Part shown: one piece after another, positions 1 through 8,332 of the stretch
Numbering within the stretch: position 1 is the stretch's first letter
Layout: every line of letters starts with the position of its first letter
NCBI RefSeq assembly: GCF_019236175.1
Contig: NZ_JAFAJM010000006.1
Span: 1-64,000 of the forward strand
DNA length: 64,000 nucleotides
Direction of reading: 5' to 3'
Source of the DNA: Chryseobacterium sp.
GTDB lineage: Bacteria; Bacteroidota; Bacteroidia; Flavobacteriales; Weeksellaceae
Position numbers and translations under genes: made by a program
Notes under the pieces: generated by a model
Told to the model about the DNA's origin: nothing
Database searches by the model: none
The model's input: only the letters and a program-made list of their open reading frames with translations

Positions 1-27
1 CCGAATCTCTTTCGTTTTTCAGTGGGG

Positions 28-58
28 CAAAGATAGAAACTTCTCCATTACCCCGCAA
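28..58 (-). promoter_or_regulatory. Bacteroidetes-type promoter firing leftward
   Basis: On the minus strand the box TATCTTTG (plus 28-35) fits the Bacteroidetes -7 consensus TAnnTTTG, and a TTG (plus 56-58) lies 20 bases upstream, matching the -33 element. It would drive a gene off the left edge. Both boxes are seen; function is inferred. Confidence 0.5.
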
Positions 59-550
59 GTTTATTTAACTTAAAATTCATATAATCGTAATATTTAAGGC
101 TAATATGCTGATCAGCAAGTGGAAAAATTTTAAACAAATGTTTGGGCGGGCTATCCGATACACGGAGCGGAACAGATATTAGTCTATATATATAAGAATA
201 ACGGATGTATGAAGGTGTTTTCGAAAATGGGATATGACCCGGACGGAGATGCATACATTATATATAGGGTAAGGCGAAAGCCTTATCGAATTGGAGAATG
301 TATTTTTAAATGAACGGGCTGAAGACCGCTCCTATGGATGGGTATTATCGTTATTTATCCTGGTTATTGGCTCGCTTCCCATATTTAGCCCCGATAGAAG
401 CGGGTACCCCGCAGTAAGGAATGGAAAGATGAAAGGTATGGTGAGGGAAACCCGGCACGAGGAGTATGAGCGGATAGCGGGTATAAGCTCCTGAATATAC
501 GGGAAGGGACAGGAAAAGTCGGAAAAATCAAATGTGAATTTTTTTTCAAA

Positions 551-590
551 AAAAAGCTGGTTATTATTCTCACGTAATAACCAGCTTTTT
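551..590. terminator. Bidirectional intrinsic terminator
   Basis: A perfect 16-base-pair stem (551-566 with 575-590) encloses an 8-base loop. The stem ends in A5 on the left and T5 on the right, so it can end transcription in either direction. It lies 10 bases past the stop codon of the minus-strand gene at 601-1281, and could also end a rightward transcript from 1-550. Confidence 0.85.
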
Positions 591-600
591 AATGGCGTTT

Positions 601-1281
601 TTACAAGGTCTCTTCCTGATAAATAGTGCTCAAAAATTCGGCGTAAGATTTTTCTAAACCAATAATATCACCTGATTTCAGATTCAAACCTCCGTTTCCG
701 GAAGTATCCGATTTAATTTTAAGAGAAGAAATCTGAAAATACATATTCTCATTATTATCTTTTGGCTGAACTCTGATTGTTGAGCCTAATAATTTTTTTG
801 TTGAAATTGTATAAATCTGCCCGGGAATAATTTTAAATTTTAAAAATGATCTGGGTTTTAAGATATAGTCTTTTTGATTTACACTTATTTTCTGATCTTT
901 TTCAGAGGAAGCAAATATATACATGGCCCCATCACTAACCACTAATTTTTCTTTTGGTGTATAGTAAAGCGAAATTTTATAGTTGGCAGGATTAAACGGC
1001 TCAACTGTACCATCAATTTTATCAAAAGGTTTTAATGCAAATGTATTGGCGCCAATTTCTTTTGCTTTTTTATGAATTAATGAAAAAACAGCTGCGTCGT
1101 CTTTTGAAAATCCCTGGACTCCTATTTCTCCTAAATAAATAGCATCTGCAATTGCACCGTCTTTTTTATATAAAAATTTATCTTTATTGTCGTTGACTTT
1201 CTCAACTTTGTTCAGATAAACATTCTGTGCACTCAAAAGCTGAACACATAATGTCGAAATGATGATTGCAAAGTTTCTCAT
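601..1281 (-). CDS. Secreted hypothetical protein, 226 residues
   Basis: No family is recognised. The protein starts with a clear Sec signal peptide (MRNFAIIIS...LLSAQ), so it is periplasmic or at the outer membrane. I chose the Met at 1281 because it places the signal peptide at the N-terminus; an upstream Met at 1320 would add 13 residues and overlap rfbD. The mature part is mixed beta/alpha with many Lys and Asp and no cysteine-based or catalytic motif that I can see. It lies directly downstream of rfbD on the same strand and is followed by a strong terminator, so it is probably the last gene of that transcript. Confidence 0.7.
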   Translation of the reverse strand: MRNFAIIISTLCVQLLSAQNVYLNKVEKVNDNKDKFLYKKDGAIADAIYLGEIGVQGFSKDDAAVFSLIHKKAKEIGANTFALKPFDKIDGTVEPFNPANYKISLYYTPKEKLVVSDGAMYIFASSEKDQKISVNQKDYILKPRSFLKFKIIPGQIYTISTKKLLGSTIRVQPKDNNENMYFQISSLKIKSDTSGNGGLNLKSGDIIGLEKSYAEFLSTIYQEETL

Positions 1282-1292
1282 ATATTTTAATG

Positions 1293-2156
1293 CTATTGTT
1301 GTGAAAGTATGTTTACACATTCTTCCAGACTATTTTCCCAATGTTTAGGTTCTATTTTATAGATCTGCTCTATTTTGTCTAATGCCATGGTACTTCTTAC
1401 CGGTCTTTTGGCAGGGGTAGGATACTGATCCGTTGTTAAAGGATTCAATTTTATGGAAGACTTTGAAAATTCTGCAATTTTTTTAGCGAATTCAAACCAG
1501 GTTGTTTCAGGATAATTGGAGAAATGGAAAATTCCAAATGTTTTTTCCGGCGTTTCAATAATATCCATTATGGCTTCTGAAAGGTCGTTAGCATTGGTAG
1601 GCTGTCCGAACTGATCGGCAACGATGCCTAATTCTTCTTTTTGCGAAAATAAATTCAGCATGGTTTTAACAAAGTTTTTATTGAACTCTGAATATAACCA
1701 AGATGTTCTCAGGATAATGGATCTCGGGTTAATTTCCAATGCAAGCTCCTCTCCTCTTCTTTTTGACTCTCCGTATACTCCTATCGGATTGGTAAAATCG
1801 TCTTCGGAGTATGAAAGGTTTGTATCTCCATCAAAAACATAGTCGGTAGAAACATGAATCAAAATTGTTTTATATTCTGCGCAAGACTGAGCAAGATTGG
1901 CAACCCCATCGGCATTCACTGCGAATGCTTTTTCTTTTTCAGTTTCAGCGAGGTCGACAGCTGTATAAGCTGAAGCATTGATACAGTAGTCTGGTTTGTT
2001 ATCGTAAAAGAAATCGTTTACCTGTTCTTCGTTTGTAATATTTAAAGTTTCTGAATCGGTAAATAAAAATTCATATTTATGTTCAAAATCAGGGGCTATT
2101 TTTCTAATGCAATTTCCCAATTGGCCATTGCTACCTATTACCAGTATTTTTTTCAT
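1293..2156 (-). CDS. rfbD: dTDP-4-dehydrorhamnose reductase
   Basis: This enzyme reduces dTDP-4-dehydro-L-rhamnose to dTDP-L-rhamnose with NAD(P)H, the last step of rhamnose donor synthesis for surface polysaccharide. It has the extended short-chain dehydrogenase layout: a Rossmann GSNGQLG loop at residues 8-14, the VSTDYVFDG strand, and a YGESK catalytic Tyr/Lys pair. The length (287) is normal. No other rml gene is in the window; the sugar would feed glycan assembly such as the one encoded at 8333-13996, which is an inference from proximity. It shares a strand with the secreted protein downstream and the thioesterase upstream. Confidence 0.9.
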   Translation of the reverse strand: MKKILVIGSNGQLGNCIRKIAPDFEHKYEFLFTDSETLNITNEEQVNDFFYDNKPDYCINASAYTAVDLAETEKEKAFAVNADGVANLAQSCAEYKTILIHVSTDYVFDGDTNLSYSEDDFTNPIGVYGESKRRGEELALEINPRSIILRTSWLYSEFNKNFVKTMLNLFSQKEELGIVADQFGQPTNANDLSEAIMDIIETPEKTFGIFHFSNYPETTWFEFAKKIAEFSKSSIKLNPLTTDQYPTPAKRPVRSTMALDKIEQIYKIEPKHWENSLEECVNILSQQ

Positions 2157-2199
2157 TTATATTATTCTTTAAAATTGACAAAAGATTTACTTGGCTTAT

Positions 2200-2685
2200 T
2201 TAAGAGTTTCTTGCATTTTGAGATCTCAAAAATTTCACTCTTGGCTGAAAATCTTTTTGTTCTAAGTTTACATAAAATTTATGGAAAGTTTCTTTGATAT
2301 CTTCAGGATGAATTTCAGATTTTCTTGTTTTTACATTAAAGTAAATAACGGTTACCCATAATACTGCATGAATCGTTTTTTCGTCTAAACTTTTCATCAG
2401 AATTTCCACTTTAGCAGTTCTGTCCTGTATATCGATTGTTTTACTACTAATAACGACCTGTGTATTGTACCGTACTTCTTTCAGATAAGCAATTTCATTT
2501 TGAATGGCAATCCAGGTACATCCTGTTTGCTTTGTATATTCTTCATAAGTAAATCCGTAAAATGTTTCTACATGATCTTCTCTTGCGTTGAACATATAAT
2601 CCAGATATTTCACATTATTAAGATGTCCGATCGGATCGCAGTCACTAAATCTAACCTTTACCTTGGTTGATACTTCTTTTTCCAT
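2200..2685 (-). CDS. Acyl-CoA thioesterase, 4HBT hotdog family
   Basis: The protein has a single hotdog domain of the 4-hydroxybenzoyl-CoA thioesterase type. The N-terminal motif RFSDCDPIGHLNNVKYLDYM carries the Asp expected at the active site (D in SDCDPIGHLN). The 161-residue length fits. It would hydrolyse acyl-CoA thioesters in the cytoplasm; the substrate cannot be read from the sequence. It stands between rfbD and the ompH pair, with a hairpin terminator of the upstream operon immediately before its start, so it is transcribed separately from the Bam-region genes. Confidence 0.8.
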   Translation of the reverse strand: MEKEVSTKVKVRFSDCDPIGHLNNVKYLDYMFNAREDHVETFYGFTYEEYTKQTGCTWIAIQNEIAYLKEVRYNTQVVISSKTIDIQDRTAKVEILMKSLDEKTIHAVLWVTVIYFNVKTRKSEIHPEDIKETFHKFYVNLEQKDFQPRVKFLRSQNARNS

Positions 2686-2690
2686 TCCGC

Positions 2691-2724
2691 AAAAATAAAA
2701 AAACCACCTCTAAAAGAGGCGGTT
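2691..2724 (-). terminator. Intrinsic terminator after the ompH pair
   Basis: On the minus strand a 10-bp stem (plus 2702-2711 with 2715-2724, one G-U type mismatch, 3-base loop) is followed by a run of T with one interruption (plus 2691-2701). It lies just past the stop of the Skp-like gene at 2756 and closes the porG-uppS-bamA-ompH-ompH unit. Confidence 0.75.
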
Positions 2725-2755
2725 AGTTTTATAAATCTTTGTTAATTCGCAGAAA

Positions 2756-3259
2756 TTATTGAATTCCTAATTCTTTTTTTACAGCTGCAGTAGCATCTGG
2801 TCCTGCTTTATAAACGAATGCTGCTGAATTGGCATCCATGATGTAGTCATATCCACTAGCTTTAGCTACTTTTTCTACTGCATCGTTAAGCTTTTTCTCA
2901 ATAGGTCCGAAAGCTACATCTTGTTTAGCCTGTAGATCTTTTTGAGCTTTTTCCTGCATTTGGCCTATTTCTTCCTGAATTTTTTGTAATTCAGCTTCTC
3001 TAGCTTTGTTTTCGTCTGCAGTTTTCTTAGGAGCTTCTTCACTGTACTGCTTTAGTTTAGCTTGTCCAGCATCTGCCTTTTTCTTGATCTCAGCTTGTTT
3101 TGTATCTAAGAATGTTTTAAGATCAGCATCAGCTTTTTTCTTTTCAGGCATTGCATTAAGAACTCCCATTACATCTAAAGTAGCAATTTTTTGAGCTTTT
3201 GCCATACCTACTGATACAACCATCATTACCGCTGCAAATAATACACTTAATTTTTTCAT
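2756..3259 (-). CDS. Skp/OmpH-family periplasmic chaperone (copy 2)
   Basis: Skp-like proteins are trimeric periplasmic chaperones that hold unfolded outer-membrane proteins on their way to BamA. A signal peptide (MKKLSVLFAAVMMVVSVGMAKAQ) precedes a short beta segment (KIATLDVMGVLNAMP), a long Lys/Glu/Gln-rich alpha-helical hairpin at about 45-120, and a C-terminal strand region, which is the Skp layout. At 167 residues it has the usual length. A second, divergent copy lies directly upstream, as is common next to bamA in Flavobacteriia. The long charged helices suggest the tentacle arms. Confidence 0.88.
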   Translation of the reverse strand: MKKLSVLFAAVMMVVSVGMAKAQKIATLDVMGVLNAMPEKKKADADLKTFLDTKQAEIKKKADAGQAKLKQYSEEAPKKTADENKAREAELQKIQEEIGQMQEKAQKDLQAKQDVAFGPIEKKLNDAVEKVAKASGYDYIMDANSAAFVYKAGPDATAAVKKELGIQ

Positions 3260-3326
3260 AACTGGTAAAATAAATAATTTAATTTGTTTTTAGATTTTAA
3301 ATTTAAGTAAAAGTTAATATAAAAAA

Positions 3327-3881
3327 TTACTTTTTACTTTTATTATTAGTTTTTTCTTTCTTCTCGGTACCCTTTAACAAAATGTCCAGGACCTTATCTG
3401 TAAAATCATATTTTTTCTGAAGAAAAATGACACTAATGTTATTGCTTTTATCAAGAACTATGCCCAAACCGTTTTTCTCGGACATTGTTTTGATAGCATT
3501 CCAGATCTGATCCTGAAACGGCTGCACCAAGTTTGTTCTTAACTTTGTGATTTCGCCGTTGGCACCAAAACGCAAGCTGGTTGTTGTTTTGATATTTTTA
3601 TCAAGATCTACGACTTCTTTTTCTCTCAGCTTTAATTGATCTCCTATCAATAATACTTTTTCACTTTCAAAAGCAGCTTTTTTTCTTTCGTACTCAGACT
3701 GCAGATTTTGAAGTTCTGACTGCCAGGTATCAATCTGAGAGTTTAATCTCGCTTCAGCTTCTTTGTATTGAGGGAGTTTATTTAAAATATAATCAGTATC
3801 CACCACACCTATTTTCTGGGCATTACTTAGTCCAAAAAACAAGAACAAAACGAATGTGAAAGCTACTTTAAAATTTTTCAT
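3327..3881 (-). CDS. Skp/OmpH-family periplasmic chaperone (copy 1)
   Basis: This is a paralogue of the adjacent Skp-like gene with the same order: signal peptide (MKNFKVAFTFVLFLFFGLSNAQ), a strand carrying IGVVDTDYILNKLP, a coiled-coil helical hairpin at about 45-110, and a closing strand. I chose the Met at 3881 because it begins the signal peptide and does not overlap bamA; a Met at 3926 would extend into bamA. A Lys/Asn-rich tail ends the protein. It probably works with BamA just upstream in delivering outer-membrane proteins. Confidence 0.88.
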   Translation of the reverse strand: MKNFKVAFTFVLFLFFGLSNAQKIGVVDTDYILNKLPQYKEAEARLNSQIDTWQSELQNLQSEYERKKAAFESEKVLLIGDQLKLREKEVVDLDKNIKTTTSLRFGANGEITKLRTNLVQPFQDQIWNAIKTMSEKNGLGIVLDKSNNISVIFLQKKYDFTDKVLDILLKGTEKKEKTNNKSKK

Positions 3882-3889
3882 ATGTATAA

Positions 3890-6445
3890 TTATAATGATT
3901 GGTTCATCAAGAAGTGAGTCTTCCATCCGGATGGTTCAGTACCGTTAAGAACTTTATCAAATCCGTAAGCGAAGTCAAATCCAATTAATCCAAATGCACC
4001 CATATATACTCTGACACCAACACCTATAGATCTTTTTAACTGGAACGGATTGTATCCACTCCAAGAGTTCCATACGTTACCTCCTTCAGCAAATGTCAAT
4101 GCATAGATTTTAGCAGTCTGATTCATGGAAATCGGGTATCTTAACTCCAGGGTAAATCTGTTGTAGATTGTTCCACCTCCTTTTGGAGTAATATCACCCT
4201 GAGAAACATCTCCTCCATAACTGGAAGCATTTTCATAACCTCTTAAAGGGATCAGTTCTCTACCATCATATCTACCACCGAATAGCCCTGTTCCTCCCAT
4301 ATAGAATCTTTCAAAAGGCGGCGCTCCCAACTGGCTGTTGTATCCGTCCATGAATCCCATTTCAGCAGAAGATCTTAGTACCAATTTACCAATGATCTCA
4401 TTATAGACATCTGCTTTGAACTTGATTTTATAGAATTCCATCCATTTATACTTGTCAATCGGGTTCATTGTAGAATAATCTTTATTGCTAAACAATGAAT
4501 ATGGAGGAGTCAGTTTTGCCGAAAGTTCGATATTAGAACCCATTGTCGGGAAAATAGGGTCAATACCTGCCGAGTTTCTGCTTAATCCTAAGTTAATACT
4601 AAAGTTATTTGCATTTCCATAGTTTTCTGTAGTATCTCCGAATTGGAACGGATAGTTACTAAAGTTATATTTCTGGAACTGAATTCCTGTATATAAGGAG
4701 AAATAATCATCCGGCCAGTTTAACAGTCTGTTTAACCCCACTGAAGCAGAGAAAATATTCAATCTTGACGGATCTGAACTTGTACTGGTAATAGAGGTAC
4801 TATATCTGACAACAGAGTTGTTAATACTTACAGAAAGTGCTGTAGGTCTTGTTCCAAATAACCATGGTTCAGTAAATGAGATCCCGTAATTCTGGAAATA
4901 TTGTCCTGCCTGCACCTGAATTGATAACGTTTGACCATCACCCTGAGGGACTGGTCTGAAGTCTTTAAATTTAAGGAAATTCTTTAACGAGAAGTTGTTA
5001 AATGTCAATCCTAATGTTCCGATAAAGCTGGAACCACCATAACCGGCCTGCAACTGAACTTGTGAAGATCCTTTTTCCACTAATTTCCAGTTGATATCTA
5101 CCGTATTGTCCTGTTGGTTGGGCTGAATATCCTGTCCGATTTGTTGTGGATCAAAGAATGACATCCCTGCTAAATCAAAATAAGTTCTTTTGATTTCTGT
5201 TTTCTTGAACAAATCACCGGGTCTTGTTCTTAGTGCTCTCAAAATAACGTGGTCATGGGTTGTTGTATTTCCCTGCCATGTCACTTTATTCCAGGTAGCC
5301 TGCTCGCCTTCGTTAATTCTAATTTCAAGATTAACGGCATTCCCTGTTACAGATTTTTCTACCGGTGTTATATTTGAGAAAAGGTAACCATTGTTCATGT
5401 ATACAGATTTGATATCTGAATCATCTTCTTTACCTCCGTCTTCTCCTACTTTTTTATTAAATCCTACGGCATCGTAAATATCACCCTTCTTGTATCCAAG
5501 AAGTCTTTGCAACATTTCCGTATTGTATACTGTATTTCCGGTAAACGTAATATCTCCAATGTAATATTTTTTACCTTCGTTAAGTTTTACATTGATTTCG
5601 TAATTATTTTTCTTATTTCTCCATACAGAATCTGAAACAATTTTTGCATCTCTGTATCCTAATGAGTTATAATAATTGATTAAACTACGTTTATCTTCCT
5701 GATATTTGTCTTCGATAAATTTTGATGATTTCAAAATTCCGCCGATACCAAAACGCTTTTGTTTGGTTTCTTTGAAGGCTTTATTTCTAAGCTTTCTGTC
5801 CGTTACGGTTTCGTTTCCTTCAAATTCAATATGGTCGATCTTTACTCTCTTCCCTTTCTCTACATTGATCGTCCAGTCTACCAAAGCAGGGTCACCGGCA
5901 TTAGCCTTATCCTGAATACTGATTTTAGCATCTGCAAAACCTTTTTTGATATAGTCTTTCGGAATATTTGTTTTAAGACTTGAAATCAGATTCTGAGTGA
6001 TTTTTGTTCCGGGCTTCAGGTTATTATCCTTGGCCAGTTTTTCACTTTTAGATTTACCGATTCCCTTTCCTTTGAATTTAACTTCTCCAAGTTCTTTCAG
6101 GTCTTCCAGATAAAATCTCAGAATGATGGTTTGTCCTTCAATACTCTGAACATAAACTTCCACTTCAGAAAAAGATTGGGTATCCCAAAGCTTTTTAACA
6201 GCATTGCTGATTTTCTGTCCCGGAATATCTACACTCTCTCCTTTGGATAAGCCTGTAAATCTTAAGATTTGAGCTGGTGTATATTTTTTTACCCCATCTA
6301 CTACAATGTCTTTAAGTGTATAAGTGCCTACTTCACTTTCTGCATGTACAGCATTATTTACTTTTGTGCTGTCTTGAGGAGTTACTTGTCCATAAAAATG
6401 TGCAGAAGCAGCAAACATAATGATGGGTAATAGTCTAAACTTCAT
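3890..6445 (-). CDS. bamA: Outer-membrane protein assembly factor BamA
   Basis: BamA is the outer-membrane barrel that folds and inserts other barrel proteins. The protein has a signal peptide (MKFRLLPIIMFAASAHFYGQ), a series of POTRA domains at about 50-440 (for example DIVVDGVKKYTPAQILRFTG and VKIDHIEFEGNETVTDRKL), and an Omp85 beta-barrel to the C-terminus with the FMGGTGLFGGRYDGR-type region. I chose the Met at 6445, where the signal peptide starts; the Met at 6496 would overlap uppS by 23 bases. It sits between uppS and two Skp genes, the standard flavobacterial order. Confidence 0.95.
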   Translation of the reverse strand: MKFRLLPIIMFAASAHFYGQVTPQDSTKVNNAVHAESEVGTYTLKDIVVDGVKKYTPAQILRFTGLSKGESVDIPGQKISNAVKKLWDTQSFSEVEVYVQSIEGQTIILRFYLEDLKELGEVKFKGKGIGKSKSEKLAKDNNLKPGTKITQNLISSLKTNIPKDYIKKGFADAKISIQDKANAGDPALVDWTINVEKGKRVKIDHIEFEGNETVTDRKLRNKAFKETKQKRFGIGGILKSSKFIEDKYQEDKRSLINYYNSLGYRDAKIVSDSVWRNKKNNYEINVKLNEGKKYYIGDITFTGNTVYNTEMLQRLLGYKKGDIYDAVGFNKKVGEDGGKEDDSDIKSVYMNNGYLFSNITPVEKSVTGNAVNLEIRINEGEQATWNKVTWQGNTTTHDHVILRALRTRPGDLFKKTEIKRTYFDLAGMSFFDPQQIGQDIQPNQQDNTVDINWKLVEKGSSQVQLQAGYGGSSFIGTLGLTFNNFSLKNFLKFKDFRPVPQGDGQTLSIQVQAGQYFQNYGISFTEPWLFGTRPTALSVSINNSVVRYSTSITSTSSDPSRLNIFSASVGLNRLLNWPDDYFSLYTGIQFQKYNFSNYPFQFGDTTENYGNANNFSINLGLSRNSAGIDPIFPTMGSNIELSAKLTPPYSLFSNKDYSTMNPIDKYKWMEFYKIKFKADVYNEIIGKLVLRSSAEMGFMDGYNSQLGAPPFERFYMGGTGLFGGRYDGRELIPLRGYENASSYGGDVSQGDITPKGGGTIYNRFTLELRYPISMNQTAKIYALTFAEGGNVWNSWSGYNPFQLKRSIGVGVRVYMGAFGLIGFDFAYGFDKVLNGTEPSGWKTHFLMNQSL

Positions 6446-6473
6446 TTTATCGAGTCTTTCTTTTCTTAAAAAT

Positions 6474-7223
6474 TTATTGGCCTTGTATCTGTTCACCGGT
6501 TAGTCCGTATCTTCTTTCTTTGTTTTGAAAATCAACAATACATTGGAAGAAAATATCTTTTGTAAAATCCGGCCACAGGACATCTAAAAACTGAAATTCC
6601 GCATAAGCAATCTGCCAAAGGAGGAAATTACTTATTCTTATTTCTCCGCTGGTTCTGATCAGTAGGTCTACAGGAGGAAAATCTTTTGTATAGAGGTAGC
6701 TTTCGAATAAATTTTCATCAATATTCTCTACGTCTATTTTTCCTTCTTTTACATCAGAACTTATATTTTTTACAGCATTTAAAATTTCATTTTGCGAGCC
6801 ATAGCTTATCGCCAATACTAAGTTTCCTTTTGTGTTTTCTTTTGTGAGCTCTACCACATGTTGCAACTGCTCTCTTACTAAAGTCGGCAGTGCATTCAGA
6901 TTCCCTATCACATGCATTCTTAACCCTTTGGTAAAAATCTCTTCTGCTTCAAGCAACAAAGTCTCTACAAGCAGATTCATAAGGGTATTTACTTCTTCAG
7001 CCGGACGATTCCAGTTTTCTGAAGAGAATGTATATAATGTTAAATAAGGAATATTGACCTCATTACAAGCATTAATGGCATTTCTTACTGCATTAATGGC
7101 ATTTTTGTGACCGAAAGTTCTTTCTTCGCCACGAGATTTTGCCCATCTTCCATTGCCATCCATAATGATAGCCACGTGTTTTGGTAAATTCTCAGAATTT
7201 ATTTTATCTTTAATCAACGACAT
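6474..7223 (-). CDS. uppS: Isoprenyl transferase (undecaprenyl diphosphate synthase)
   Basis: This cis-prenyltransferase extends farnesyl diphosphate with isopentenyl diphosphate to make the undecaprenyl carrier for peptidoglycan and surface glycans. The signature HVAIIMDGNGRWAKSRG is present with the catalytic Asp at residue 22, as are the SSENWNRP motif and the C-terminal RTSGEIRISNFLLWQ diphosphate-binding motif. The length (249) is typical. It is 5 bases downstream of the porG-like gene and just upstream of bamA, so the three are probably co-transcribed. Confidence 0.95.
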   Translation of the reverse strand: MSLIKDKINSENLPKHVAIIMDGNGRWAKSRGEERTFGHKNAINAVRNAINACNEVNIPYLTLYTFSSENWNRPAEEVNTLMNLLVETLLLEAEEIFTKGLRMHVIGNLNALPTLVREQLQHVVELTKENTKGNLVLAISYGSQNEILNAVKNISSDVKEGKIDVENIDENLFESYLYTKDFPPVDLLIRTSGEIRISNFLLWQIAYAEFQFLDVLWPDFTKDIFFQCIVDFQNKERRYGLTGEQIQGQ

Positions 7224-7228
7224 ATTAA

Positions 7229-8119
7229 TTAATCACAATAACATGGAGGTCTTCCGAATGAAAATGTCAGTCCTAAACTGAAAGTATTCATCCAATCATT
7301 AGATTTATCATCTCCAATATTTCTACTTTTCACAAACGCATCTTGTCTTTCTTTAGAGACTGCGTAATAGCTTCCTGACTGTAATAATGAACCTCCCGTT
7401 GCAGGGTCTAAAATATCTGCATTATAAGAAGTTTTTACATCTTTAGATAAAATTTTACTGTGATCCAGCTGATCAGTCAGTGTATATCTGAAGGTAGCTT
7501 CTGCAAATATAGCCCAAGTATGGTTAAATTTATACTTTAAACCAACTCCAAAAGGAATATGCACTGTTACTTTTTTTCCTAACGAATATTCTGTTCTCGT
7601 CTGGAAGTCTAATTCATTAATAGGCGCTTGCGCCACTCCATCCGCATCTCTTCTGAAGTCATTCACAAGGGTAGCTTTGGGAGCATCAAACATTAAAGCA
7701 CCAATACCTCCGAAAATGTATGGGCTTACCATGCTCACCTGTTCATTATTTATTGGGAAAAAGTTGTATTCGAACATTAAACTTGCTTCGTATACATTAT
7801 TCTTTCCGTATGAGTTTCTGTTTTTTCTATATTCTTCTTTCGCAGCTTTATCACTAAACTGGATCTGATTATATCCTAGATCCAATCTAACAGTTTGATG
7901 CGGGTTAAAATTAAATCTGTATAACAATCCTCCATAAAACGGGACACCCCAATCTGATACTCTGTTTAAATCCAACGGCTTTTGTAAAATATAATTTGTC
8001 CTTCCTACATCTCCCACTAGGTTACTCATCCCTAGACGAACTCCCAATTCGTTTCTTTGTGCTTTAACACTCACCACTCCAAGGAAGGCGAGGAAGCTAA
8101 ACAATAATTTTTTATTCAT
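7229..8119 (-). CDS. porG: PorG-like (DUF6089) outer-membrane barrel protein
   Basis: PorG is a barrel component of the type IX secretion system of Bacteroidetes. The protein has a signal peptide (MNKKLLFSFLAFLGVVSVKAQ) then alternating beta strands through an opening RNELGVRLGMSNLVGDVGR, ending in a CYCD tail after a final FSFGRPP strand. Its place directly upstream of uppS and bamA is the usual place of the DUF6089 gene in Flavobacteriia, which supports the call. I start at 8119 to put the signal peptide first; a Met at 8164 is possible but adds a non-signal leader. That it works in type IX secretion is inferred from the family. Confidence 0.75.
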   Translation of the reverse strand: MNKKLLFSFLAFLGVVSVKAQRNELGVRLGMSNLVGDVGRTNYILQKPLDLNRVSDWGVPFYGGLLYRFNFNPHQTVRLDLGYNQIQFSDKAAKEEYRKNRNSYGKNNVYEASLMFEYNFFPINNEQVSMVSPYIFGGIGALMFDAPKATLVNDFRRDADGVAQAPINELDFQTRTEYSLGKKVTVHIPFGVGLKYKFNHTWAIFAEATFRYTLTDQLDHSKILSKDVKTSYNADILDPATGGSLLQSGSYYAVSKERQDAFVKSRNIGDDKSNDWMNTFSLGLTFSFGRPPCYCD

Positions 8120-8302
8120 AAAAGAATATGGATTTATGGTTATTTTAAAATTTAATTTTTGCAAATATAAAACATTTTTATATTAATGATAATCTTAATG
8201 TTTAGTTAAAAATAAACAAAAAAACATAATTTGTTATAAAGTAAACGGCAAAGTGGCAAAAATATTCTTTTTTTCTCAGATTGAAAATAAATAATATATG
8301 AG

Positions 8303-8326
8303 AAAACCCCCATTAGATGAGGGTTT
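8303..8326 (-). terminator. Probable terminator after the exopolysaccharide operon
   Basis: A 10-bp stem (8304-8313 with 8317-8326, one mismatch, loop of 3) lies 7 bases past the stop of the Wzc-like gene. On the minus strand it is followed only by a short T run, so termination may be partial. Confidence 0.55.
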
Positions 8327-8332
8327 AAGGCT

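Larger units (their letters stand above)
1..600. other. 600-base stretch without a convincing gene
   Basis: No open frame here looks like a protein: the short frames have no recognisable motif, no signal peptide, and overlap each other on both strands. The stretch holds a leftward promoter near its left edge, a locally GC-richer segment at about 360-500 with several self-complementary pieces that could be a structured RNA, and a strong hairpin terminator at 551-590. The gene served by the leftward promoter lies outside the window. Confidence 0.6.

Noticed and set aside
291-494. Small plus-strand frame of 67 codons in the first 600 bases
   Set aside because: No signal peptide or motif, composition differs from neighbouring genes, and the same DNA looks more like a structured non-coding element.
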